This document shows, one piece after another, positions 25,922 through 33,600 of a DNA stretch of 64,000 nucleotides (position 1 is its first letter; every line of letters begins with the position of its first letter). The notes beneath the pieces are model-generated. The model saw only the letters and a program-made list of their open reading frames with translations, was not told where the DNA came from and made no database searches. The position numbers and the translations under genes were made by a program. The stretch is from CBDANW01 sp965197825 (GTDB lineage Bacteria > Acidobacteriota > Vicinamibacteria > Marinacidobacterales > DATDRI01), in NCBI GenBank assembly GCA_965197825.1, contig CBDANW010000003.1:2294001-2358000 (forward strand), given 5' to 3'.

Positions 25922-26026
25922 GACATCTCAGGGTCCGTGGATGAGGAGTGGCTCCTGCGCAACGAGTATCTTGTGGCCGAGAATCGAGTTCTTCGAAATC
26001 AGCTCCAGGGTCGCTTGCGCCTGACC
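25922..26026 (+). pseudogene. integrase-core transposase N-terminal scrap
   Basis: The translation SVDEEWLLRNEYLVAENRVL and RNQLQGRLRLT is the N-terminal coiled region of an IS481-like transposase. It is truncated on both sides. Confidence 0.55.
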
Positions 26027-26235
26027 TATGGCGTCGTCACGCGACGGGTTTCGGCTCCGTTGCGATATCCACGGCGGTCTTCCGCACGCTCGTAGCTACC
26101 ACACCCCAGCGCTTGGTCGACTTCTTCCTCGAGCACGACCTCGATCGCCTCCAGTACCCGCTTACGCAGCCGAAGTTGGACGAACTCCCGGTACTCGCTT
26201 ACAGACTCCTTCGATATGGTGGTAGGCTTCTTCAT
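26026..26235 (-). pseudogene. IS256-c transposase N-terminal fragment
   Basis: Starts MKKPTTISKESVSEYREFVQ after GGAGGAGGA, then LRLRKRVLEAIEVVLEEEVD and RRGYRNGAETRR, the N-terminal IS256 pattern. It stops after about 65 codons at the junction with the integrase scrap. The first codons reappear as an 18-bp repeat at 26488..26505. Confidence 0.7.
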
Positions 26236-26324
26236 GGCATAATCCTCCTCCTTGCCTTTCCAGGCGCGGTTTCGTTTTGCTTAACCGGAGGTTACGCCAT
26301 TCTTATTTCCACGGGAAGCGGGAC

Positions 26325-26487
26325 GGATCCGAGCGAGAGAGTTGGCAGCACAGAGAGTCGAGGCAAGGATCGTGTGCAAGATTCTCAACACCATGACGGC
26401 GCTCGGGATGCCTGATAGCGAGATGATCGGATGATGGGAGTCGGGGCCAAGCGAGCTCTCGGCCTCTATCGGAGTTGTGCACCAAGG
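26325..26487 (+). mobile_element. IS5 right-end fragment
   Basis: It matches the last 160 bp of the IS5 copy 2 (36015..36175, inverted), including VCKILNTMTALGMPDSEMIG-like coding and the tip TTGTGCACCAAGGCA at 26487. The rest of the IS5 is gone. Confidence 0.85.
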
Positions 26488-26504
26488 CAGTGGTAGGCTT
26501 CTTC

Positions 26505-28241
26505 ATGATGGAACTAGACTCCATTCTCAGCCCAAGCGAGCTCCCTGCCTACTTTTTGGCCGTCAAGTACGTGTTCGCTGTCCTCTTTGGTCTCTGGTTG
26601 TTGGTGTGGTTCCGCTGGGGGGCGCCGTGGATATTGGTGGGGGGAGCGATCTTCTTCTGCCTTTTTGCCTGGACTGCCATGCAGGCCCCGTTGCATCGGC
26701 TCTATAGCTTTCAGCCCCCCCTCGATCGCGCCTTCAACGTAGCCATGTCGGCGACGGCGGCGACCGGTCACTCGCCGTTTGAGAGCTACCAGGTGGGGGC
26801 GGCCGACCTGGAGCCGTTCTGGCGTGCGGTGATGAGCGTCGCCGCGCTGGGCCGACCAGAGAACGTGTTGAAGATTTACCCGTATCTGCCTGCGGTCGTT
26901 CTGATCCTACTTCCCCTTTCTTTATATCTTGGGCTTGCCCGGAAGGAGGTCGGTGACGCCGACTCGGGGGCGCTTGAGCGACGGTGGGAGCTCGCGCTCG
27001 TCGTTTACGCGGTGATGCTGTTGAACTCCTCCGTTAACGAGCAGTTCGGTGTCTTCCGCTCTTTCTGGCCCATGAACTTTCTGCTCAAGCCCAACCACGC
27101 TCTAGGGTTTGTATTGATCCCTTTGTGGCTACGGGCCTGGACGGGCTGTCGCCCGCTGGTGCGCACTTGGGGTGCCGGAGTTGTCCTGGGGGTCCTTGCA
27201 TGGGCTTTCCTCATGCACTGGAGTTATGTGCTGCTCGGCCTGCTGGTCTATCCGCTAGTCGCTCGATGGGCCGGACGGGCCCCGGAACTTGGACGGACGG
27301 CCATGGTGGCGGGGATTTCATTACTGGCAGCGTTCCCCTATGTGCTTGTCCTTCTTCTGAATTTCCACTGGGGCTATGGCGGTGAGTTAGCGCGTAAGAT
27401 CTGGTTGAAGCCCGCGTACGCGGAGGGATACTTCAATATATTCTCGGTAGGCTATGAGCATGGCGTCCTCTTTTTCCTGTCGCTGGCGGGAATTGTCGGC
27501 ATGGCGTCCCGTCGGCGGAAGGAAGATATCCTGTGGCTTGCTCTTTTGGCCGGCTCGGCAGTAGGGTGGGCGACCTACCTTGCTCTGTTCGGATTAAAGA
27601 AGGTCATCCAGCCCGACGAGTTCTACTTCTACTCGCGCTTCCTGCTCTCCGTGGCTGCCGGCTCCGGAGCCTACTTCCTCCTGAAGTGGATATCGACTGA
27701 AGTCGGGCGGTTGAGCCCAGGTGGCATCCGGCCGAAGATGGTTGGTGTGTTCCTCATTCTTACTCTGCCGCAGAGCTTCCCTTATTGGTGGAACCCGCCG
27801 CAGATGGATCGCTACTATCACGTTGGACTCGAGCCGATTCCTGAGAGGATATCGGTTCTCGGGCAGTGGATTCGAGAGAACGCTTCCCCTGACGCCGTAT
27901 TTGTCGCCGACGCGGACACCTCACTTTGGATTGCTGCTCTTTCTGGCCGAAGGGTCCTTCTGACCGGTCACCATCGCCCTCCGTTTGATTACGCCGAGCG
28001 GCGCGATCTGGAGAGACGCATGCTGGTGGAGCAGGAACGGGAAGCGTTTCTCAAGGCGTGGCGCCGCTACCAGGTGAGTCATCTGGCGCTTGAGCCCGAG
28101 TATCTGTCAACTCTGAACGCTGAGGAGGCGAAGTTCGAATCGCTGCCGTGGCTGGAACGTGTCTATGACGATGGGCGAGTTGAGGTCTTCGCCATTCGCT
28201 GGGAGGAAACCGAACTTCCGGGCGGCGCGGGAACGCGGTGA
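26505..28241 (+). CDS. large polytopic membrane protein, GT-C-like, tandem paralogue 1
   Basis: About 578 residues from ATG 26505 or 26508; upstream sequence is IS debris, so a few native residues may be lost. Many hydrophobic segments (YVFAVLFGLWLLVWFRW, VVLILLPLSLYLGLA, WAFLMHWSYVLLGLLVYPLV) precede a soluble C-terminal part after about residue 430. That part has WIRENASPDAVFVADADTSL and WIAALSGRRVLLTGHHRP. This layout matches GT-C glycosyltransferases and related DUF families of lipid-linked sugar metabolism; no catalytic DD or DxD motif could be assigned with confidence. The next gene overlaps by 4 nt and is homologous (the same WIAALxGRRVL block), so they are probably translated together and may form a complex. 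Confidence 0.6.
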   Translation: MMELDSILSPSELPAYFLAVKYVFAVLFGLWLLVWFRWGAPWILVGGAIFFCLFAWTAMQAPLHRLYSFQPPLDRAFNVAMSATAATGHSPFESYQVGAADLEPFWRAVMSVAALGRPENVLKIYPYLPAVVLILLPLSLYLGLARKEVGDADSGALERRWELALVVYAVMLLNSSVNEQFGVFRSFWPMNFLLKPNHALGFVLIPLWLRAWTGCRPLVRTWGAGVVLGVLAWAFLMHWSYVLLGLLVYPLVARWAGRAPELGRTAMVAGISLLAAFPYVLVLLLNFHWGYGGELARKIWLKPAYAEGYFNIFSVGYEHGVLFFLSLAGIVGMASRRRKEDILWLALLAGSAVGWATYLALFGLKKVIQPDEFYFYSRFLLSVAAGSGAYFLLKWISTEVGRLSPGGIRPKMVGVFLILTLPQSFPYWWNPPQMDRYYHVGLEPIPERISVLGQWIRENASPDAVFVADADTSLWIAALSGRRVLLTGHHRPPFDYAERRDLERRMLVEQEREAFLKAWRRYQVSHLALEPEYLSTLNAEEAKFESLPWLERVYDDGRVEVFAIRWEETELPGGAGTR

Positions 28242-29917
28242 TTGGAGAGCAGTTCAGCTTCCATTTTCTCGTCTTCCGGTACCTGATGGTACTGGTTGCG
28301 GCGGTCGGGCTCTGGGCGACTTTGCGCCTGCAATCCCAAAAGCTAGCGGTATGCACCCTGGCGCTACTGGGAGCGCTAACTTGGCTCTTCACCTGGCTTC
28401 CTCTAGAACGCCCGTACGGTCTTCAGGTTGGATCGCCGAGTTCTTTCGAACTAGCGCTCGTTACCGGAGGCTCGGTCACGGACACGCCTTTCGAGGGTTG
28501 GGTCGAGGGGTGGAGAAACCCCCGTCCCGCCTGGAGTCTGCTGTGGTCCGTTCTATCGCCGGGACGACCCGATCAGGCGCGCCGAATGTACGAGCTGGTG
28601 CCGCTCTTGACGCTCGTTCTTCTCCCCGTGGCTGTCTACATGCTGTTTCGTTCGAGACCTCGCGACGGTACTTGGGAAGCGTTGACCTGTGCTTTCGCCG
28701 CCGTTTTTGCTTCCTCGGTTCCCCTCGACGCTTTTCAGCCCTTTGGAATGTTTTGTCGTTCCTTTTTCGTTTCTCCCCACCGTGCCGTCGGTCTCCTCAT
28801 CGTGCTCGGCGTTCTGGGACTTGCCTGGAATGGGCGAGGGTGGCACAAGTTCGTGGCAGGGGTGTTGCTGGGGATTGTAGGATGGCTCGACCTGGGCCTC
28901 TTTGCGTGGGGAGCCATAAGTCTCCTGGCCGTGGATGTTTTGAACACGATACAGGTGGACAAGCCGCTGAGCGGCGGTTCATGGAGAACCGTTCTTCTGG
29001 CGGGATTGCTTGCAATGCCACAGCTTCTTGCACTTCATCGCTCTGAGGTGCTGTTCCGAGGGCCTTCGCCGGAGGTTTTCGAGTCCCTCCAGATCGCTCT
29101 TTGGAACGTGTTTGCGGCATCGAGTGACATGGAGTGGATCTTTGTCTTTGCCGTGCTGTCGGTACCCATCCTCTGGAGGAGGAGGGAGCCATCTGACCGA
29201 GGGATTCTCTCCCTACTGATCGCCAGTTATGCGCTGTGGGTTTTCGCAGCGGCTACACGCTTTTGGCGTCCGCTCCTCGAGCCCGGCGAGGTGTTCCATC
29301 TGCTTCGGTTCAGCGTGGCGCTCGCCGCGGGTGTCGGCGGATTTCACGTCGCGCGTTGGCTGATCGAACGCTTAGGCAGCTCCGGCGAAGGGAGGCCTCT
29401 CGACCGCATACGGGGATGGCTAAAGAATGGTACCTGTGGGCCGGCGGCATTTGTCGTGACGGTCGTGTTTCTGCTGCCCACCAGCGCGCTTTTCCTCTGG
29501 CACCCTCTCAGAATGGATGCCCTCTACTACCCCAGCTTGCGGCCCATTAACACATCTGTCGAACGCCTCGAGCGCTGGGTGCTGGCCAACACGAGCGGGC
29601 ACGAGACGATCTTGACCGGCAACGATACCGGAGAGTGGATTGCCGCCCTGACCGGAAGGCGCGTGCTCACCGCGGTGCGGGTCTTGCCTCGAGACGAACG
29701 TCGGGCCCTTAATCGCAAGATACGTGCCTTCTTGTTGTCCGGGGACCCCGTGAAAATGAGACGAGCATGGGTCGCTCTGGGAGCCACGGTCCTGGTCCTC
29801 GATCCCTCCCTCAGCGAGATCTACCGGCAGCTCGATCGGACATTGCTGGAGTCGAGCGGGCTTTTTCGGAAAGTCCACCAAGTTGGCGACGTTTATGTCA
29901 TCTACAGAGCCAGATAG
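28238..29917 (+). CDS. large polytopic membrane protein, GT-C-like, tandem paralogue 2
   Basis: 559 residues starting at a GTG that overlaps the previous stop (GTGA). Hydrophobic segments include LMVLVAAVGLWATLRL, LLTLVLLPVAVYMLF and FVAGVLLGIVGWLDLGLFAW. The soluble tail has WVLANTSGHETILTGNDTGE and WIAALTGRRVLTAVRVLPRD, paralleling paralogue 1. The middle keeps the shared LLPxxxYMLF/YLGL pattern. I infer a membrane enzyme of surface glycan or lipid modification. A short GGCCCTACGGGCC hairpin follows the stop, and IS110 begins 40 bp downstream. Confidence 0.6.
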   Translation: MIGEQFSFHFLVFRYLMVLVAAVGLWATLRLQSQKLAVCTLALLGALTWLFTWLPLERPYGLQVGSPSSFELALVTGGSVTDTPFEGWVEGWRNPRPAWSLLWSVLSPGRPDQARRMYELVPLLTLVLLPVAVYMLFRSRPRDGTWEALTCAFAAVFASSVPLDAFQPFGMFCRSFFVSPHRAVGLLIVLGVLGLAWNGRGWHKFVAGVLLGIVGWLDLGLFAWGAISLLAVDVLNTIQVDKPLSGGSWRTVLLAGLLAMPQLLALHRSEVLFRGPSPEVFESLQIALWNVFAASSDMEWIFVFAVLSVPILWRRREPSDRGILSLLIASYALWVFAAATRFWRPLLEPGEVFHLLRFSVALAAGVGGFHVARWLIERLGSSGEGRPLDRIRGWLKNGTCGPAAFVVTVVFLLPTSALFLWHPLRMDALYYPSLRPINTSVERLERWVLANTSGHETILTGNDTGEWIAALTGRRVLTAVRVLPRDERRALNRKIRAFLLSGDPVKMRRAWVALGATVLVLDPSLSEIYRQLDRTLLESSGLFRKVHQVGDVYVIYRAR

Positions 29918-29993
29918 ATGACGGAACCGGCCCTACGGGCCACCAGGCTCCCCAAGTGTACTTTCGACTGACACTCCCGGCCGAAGGCATTTT

Positions 29994-31382
29994 TCATGAT
30001 ATGGATTGATCGGGAACGAGGCTGAAGCCGAGTCGGGTAGCTTTGCGTCGGAGATTACTCAGGAGGCGTTGCTGGTATTGCCTTTCATAGGCGTCCTGAC
30101 CGAGCTCAATGAACTCCTCTCCAGTCGCAAGCATGCGGAAGTAGATGGTCGCTATTTTACGGGCGGTAGCTGTGATGGCCTTTGGAGCACCTCGTCGCGA
30201 TCGGATTCGTCGATAGAAAGCGCCGAGCGCGGTTTGGGTATTGCGGACAGCGCACGCGGCGAGGCGAAAGAGTTTTGCAGCACGACTGGAGCTCATTGGG
30301 GTGGCCCGGCGAAAGATTCGACCAGCGGACTCCTTATTATTCGGTGCGAGAGCTAGCCATGAGGTGAAGTGCTTGTCACTTTTCCACGGGCTCATGTCGC
30401 AACCGGTTTCTCCTACGAGCTGCAGAACGGCATAGCTACCTAAGCCGGGAACCCTGGTTAGGTCCACCCCCGTGAGTCCCAATAGAGACTCAGCGAGCGG
30501 AAAGCGCGGCCCGTTGCCGCTACGCGCTCGCCGTGTCCGTGGTTTCGGCTTAGGCCGAGCGTCCTGAGGCCGGGTCTCCAATTTGGACAGGCATCTCTCG
30601 ATCCGCTTGTCACAGTCTTCCATTTTCTCTTGATAGAAATCGTACAACTCCACCGACTGTTGAAGAGCGAAAACATGCTCGCTCCGATAGTTACCTTCTA
30701 AGGCTTTCGCGATCGTGGCCTCATCGTTGTGGCAACGTTCATGCCTCAGTTTTGCTAGGTCACGAGGATCTCGCTCTCCTCTCAAGATCGCTCGGATGAT
30801 CGCAAGGCCGGTGACTCCGGTCACGTCGCGCAGGACGTGTTGTAGCTGGAGCCCCATTTGGTTGAGCGCTTTGTGCATATGCTGAATGTGGCGAGCCGCT
30901 GACTCCACCAGCGAGCTTCGTTGGCGGGTGTATGCCCTTAGCTCGCAAATCGCCGATTCCGGCCGAAAGGTTTTTGGGAGTAGCCCGAATGTATGCAGCT
31001 GTTGCAGCCACTCCGCATCCGACACGTCTGACTTGCGCCCAGATACGTTTTTCACTTTGCGAGCATCGACCAGATAGACTTCAAATCCCTCGTCTTCCAA
31101 CAACTCGTACAGTGGAATCCAATAAACTCCGGTCGACTCCATCGCCACCGTGCACACGCCGCACGCCTTCAGCCAATTGGCCAGCTCTCGCAGCGAGCAT
31201 ACAAAGCTCTGAAACGTGCGGACATGTTCGCCCTCAGGAGTGCGCCCCTTCGGGACTGCCGCCACGATTGACTCCGCTCCAATATCAATCCCTGCAGCAT
31301 CTAGATTTACCGTGTCGAGCTCGTGCTCCAATTTTTTCCGTCTTGCTTGACGACTGCTTTTTGTCCTGACGCGACGTGCCAT
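29994..31382 (-). CDS. IS110-family DEDD transposase, copy 1
   Basis: 462 residues from ATG 31382, chosen because AAAGGAG precedes it; an in-frame upstream TTG is possible. The N-terminal RuvC-like DEDD domain has NLDAAGIDIGAESIVAAVP (Asp), CTVAMESTGVYWIPLYELL (Glu) and VDARKVKNVSGRKSDVSDAE (Asp, Asp). The C-terminal Transposase_20 region has LLGLTGVDLTRVPGLGSYAV and RRATPMSSSRAAKLFRLAAC, whose Ser is the expected nucleophile. IS110 recombinases use a bridge RNA to pair donor and target. Translations of both copies are identical, pointing to a recent copying event. Confidence 0.93.
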   Translation of the reverse strand: MARRVRTKSSRQARRKKLEHELDTVNLDAAGIDIGAESIVAAVPKGRTPEGEHVRTFQSFVCSLRELANWLKACGVCTVAMESTGVYWIPLYELLEDEGFEVYLVDARKVKNVSGRKSDVSDAEWLQQLHTFGLLPKTFRPESAICELRAYTRQRSSLVESAARHIQHMHKALNQMGLQLQHVLRDVTGVTGLAIIRAILRGERDPRDLAKLRHERCHNDEATIAKALEGNYRSEHVFALQQSVELYDFYQEKMEDCDKRIERCLSKLETRPQDARPKPKPRTRRARSGNGPRFPLAESLLGLTGVDLTRVPGLGSYAVLQLVGETGCDMSPWKSDKHFTSWLALAPNNKESAGRIFRRATPMSSSRAAKLFRLAACAVRNTQTALGAFYRRIRSRRGAPKAITATARKIATIYFRMLATGEEFIELGQDAYERQYQQRLLSNLRRKATRLGFSLVPDQSIS

Positions 31383-31641
31383 TTCTCGCTCCTTTCGGCG
31401 CAACCAGGAGAGAGGGGCGATTCAAAACATTCTTTCGAACGGGGTCATGCCTCGCGACATGCCACCACGGATACTCCCGCTAACCCTCCAGACCTTGCTG
31501 TCAAACGGGCACTGAGCACCATCGTACCTTCGGCCTTGACTCCCGGCTGCACTCGATCGGAGTCTACTTCCTCCCACAGATCTCAAAGGGTCAGTCTCCG
31601 ATTACCTTCGCCCGCCCGGGCGATGCCATTGCTGTCAAATT
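31383..31641 (-). ncRNA. candidate bridge RNA region of IS110, copy 1
   Basis: The 259-bp 5' non-coding end of the element, where IS110-group bridge RNAs are encoded. It contains self-complementary stretches (CGCCCGGGCGGGCG, CATGTCGCGAGGCATG). The exact RNA limits and guide loops were not derived. Confidence 0.5.
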
Positions 31642-31644
31642 GAG

Positions 31645-31784
31645 CCGACGCCTGACAGACTGGGCGGGTGAAAAGCGACACGCCGAGCTACCGCGGATAT
31701 CGATTTCCGCCCGAAATCATCAGCCACGGGGTTTGGCTGTACCACCGTGTGCCGCAGGCACACAAGACTTTGGACGCAGGGTGC
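31645..31784 (+). pseudogene. IS6-family transposase N-terminal fragment with its left end
   Basis: From GTG 31668 the frame MKSDTPSYRGYRFPPEIISH and GVWLYHRV is the conserved IS6/IS26 start. The J repeat begins at 31785 and truncates it after about 35 codons. The left-end sequence CTGTCAAATTGAG recurs at 63827. Confidence 0.7.
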
Positions 31785-31938
31785 GTGATCCGCAAAAAAG
31801 AAGATCACGTATTGACGGGCAGACAGCCATGGGAGTTGAGGTCCTGCGAACTCGTCTTCGCCTCGGTGGAGGTTCTGCACTCTGTCGCTGCCGGGCCACC
31901 GACGCAATAGCGTGCTCGAGAAAGAACGCGTTGTTCCC
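31785..31938 (-). repeat. J repeat, inverted copy
   Basis: Reverse complement of 15083..15238, starting with the C-like arm GTGATCCGCAAAAAAG. Confidence 0.75.
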
Positions 31939-31956
31939 CGAGAGAAGCTAGGTCCG

Positions 31957-32283
31957 TCAGGCGACGCGTGACAACCGGTAATCGTGATGGAGCCCACCAA
32001 GGACCGGCCTCGAGGCAACGGCGCGCTGGGCGGGTAATTGATGCCGGTGCTGGTCCGGTTTCATCGGAAGCTCGACACAGGTGGTGGGAAGGCCTGGCCC
32101 GAGCGATGAATGCGGTCTCGCCCCATTGTAGTAGTCACGCCATTCGGTCAAGAGGCGGCGGAGATGTTCCTCTGACAGCGGTATCAGAAAATCCAAGCAC
32201 TCCCGGCGTGTGGTGCCGATGAGTCTCTCACAATAGGCATTCGCCTGCGGTGCTCTGCGCGGCGTCCTCAACGGCCGAACACC
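31957..32283 (-). pseudogene. integrase-core transposase C-terminal remnant
   Basis: The translation VRPLRTPRRAPQANAYCERL, IGTTRRECLDFLIPLSEEHL and LLTEWRDYYNGARPHSSLGP is the Glu-bearing end of an IS481/rve_3 transposase distinct from element A. It is truncated at 32284 by a B tip. Confidence 0.8.
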
Positions 32284-32403
32284 GTCCTGTCCAAAAACAC
32301 AAACGAACTCAAGACTGGCGCGCCGGGCCGTTTCGATCGTCATCGACCTGTGGCGAGCCCCAGATCTGGGGCGTGTCGGAGGCGATGTCGGCGATTCGCG
32401 TTC
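32284..32403 (+). repeat. element B tip fragment
   Basis: GTCCTGTCCAAAAACACAAA then GACTGGCGCGCCGGG. The inner part, with GGCGAGCCCCAGATCTGGGG, matches 44028..44150. It ends at an A tip. Confidence 0.7.
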
Positions 32404-32994
32404 CCCGTCCTGTGCCAAAACTCGGCCCTTTTGAAATAGGCCATAAATCAGCAGCTTAGTGTCTGTGTTTGCGACCGGACCAAGGGCCGTAGGCTTTACA
32501 ATCGTCTGGCCCGAGGGTGTTATCTTCAGATCCATGATGACGTACCACGTGCAATTCCTACTGCTCGTTCTAGCTGGCTGGGTCAACCGCCAGCAGCAGG
32601 ATGTGATCGACTACCAGCAAGAGGAGAACCGTGTGCTCCGAGCCGGGCTTCGGGGCAAGCGTCTCAGGCTCTCGGACGACGAGCGGCGCAGGCTCGCCGT
32701 CAAGGCCCAGGCTTTGGGCCGCGAGGCGCTGGCCCAGATTGCGTCCGTTGCCACACCCGCTACGCTTCTGCGTTGGTACCGCTGCCTCATCGCAGCCAAG
32801 TACGATGGCAGCAAGAACCGGAGCCCAGGCCGACCTCCGACGGCGAAGGACATCCGTGAGCTCATTGTGCGCGTGGCGCGGGAGAACCCGACGTGGGGAT
32901 ATACGCGCCTGCGAGGCGCACTCAAGAACCTAGGACATGAACTCGGACGCAACACTATCAAGAGGATCCTCGCCGACCACGGTATCGCGCCTGC
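32404..32994 (+). mobile_element. element A, 5' half only
   Basis: Left terminal repeat and first 460 coding bases nearly identical to 10186..10780. The copy stops exactly where an A-prime element begins (CCCGTCC at 32995). Confidence 0.9.
32534..32994 (+). pseudogene. element A transposase, N-terminal 154 codons
   Basis: Identical to the complete protein except for a few substitutions (RAGLRGKRLRLSDDERRR, RWYRCLIAAKYDG). It lacks all three catalytic residues. The frame ends inside A-prime with CAKTRPF. Confidence 0.9.
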
Positions 32995-33314
32995 CCCGTC
33001 CTGTGCCAAAACTCGGCCCTTTTGAAAGACCATGGCTGTAATTTAATGCACTGTAAAGTCTTAGTGTCATTTTGCCAATACTAATGGTGGAAGCACCCAT
33101 GAGGTCTGTGTGAGCGGCAGGGCTGCCCGATCGAACAACGGCTGCCTGACCAACAGTAGGAATTGCACATGGTACGTCATGATGGATCCGAAGATAACAC
33201 CCTCGGGCCAGACGATTGTAGAGGCCACAGCCCTTGGCACCGTCGCAAAACACAGACGCTAAGCTGCTGATTTATCGGCTATTTCAAGAGGGCCGAGTTT
33301 TGGCACAGGACGGG
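32995..33314. mobile_element. A-prime miniature element, copy 1 (320 bp)
   Basis: Ends are element A tips in inverted orientation. The right half is about 165 bp of the element A left end, inverted, up to the transposase start region. The left half joins a 33-bp A tip to D-type sequence (CCAATACTAATGGTGGAAGC) and then an unassigned segment with CTGCCCGATCGAACAACGG. It has no transposase. The same structure recurs at 54687..55008 and starts again at 63877. Confidence 0.85.
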
Positions 33315-33600
33315 ATTGAGACATCTGCGATTCTTCACTTCGGCTCGGCCCTGACGATGAGAGAACTGTGTCTTCAGAATTCTGGTTCAAACTCTAGCAC
33401 GCGAGCGGGTTACGCGGCGGCCACCAACACTTGATGGCGGAAGCACCGTTTGATAAGCTCGCAACAGCGTCGGCTAGTCTCCGCGAATTTCGACAACGCC
33501 TCTAGGATTAGAGATTTTGGCTCCGTTCGCATTTTCGGACACGACGCCATCGCGATTCCTTCCGCTGAACTGGAATACGTATCCGACCGCGATGGTGGAT
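33315..33600. repeat. D right-end fragment and unassigned sequence
   Basis: 33378..33450 matches the D right part, ending CCAACACTTGATGGCGGAAG. Near 33530 ATTTTCGGACACGACGCC is a weak B-like tip. The rest has no recognisable feature. Confidence 0.5.

Larger units (their letters stand above)
29958..31641 (-). mobile_element. IS110-family element, copy 1
   Basis: 1684 bp, apparently identical to 41941..43624. The ends were set where the two copies stop matching: AATTTGACAGC on the 5' side and GAAAGTAC on the 3' side. There are no inverted repeats or target duplication, as usual for IS110. The 5' limit is uncertain by about 12 bp because the IS6-like sequence next to it also contains CTGTCAAATTGAG. 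Confidence 0.9.

Noticed and set aside
26217..26505. 18-bp direct repeat (GTGGTAGGCTTCTTCATG) taken as an IS5 target duplication.
   Set aside because: It is too long for IS5 and is part of the IS256-c start; two IS256-c scraps explain it better.
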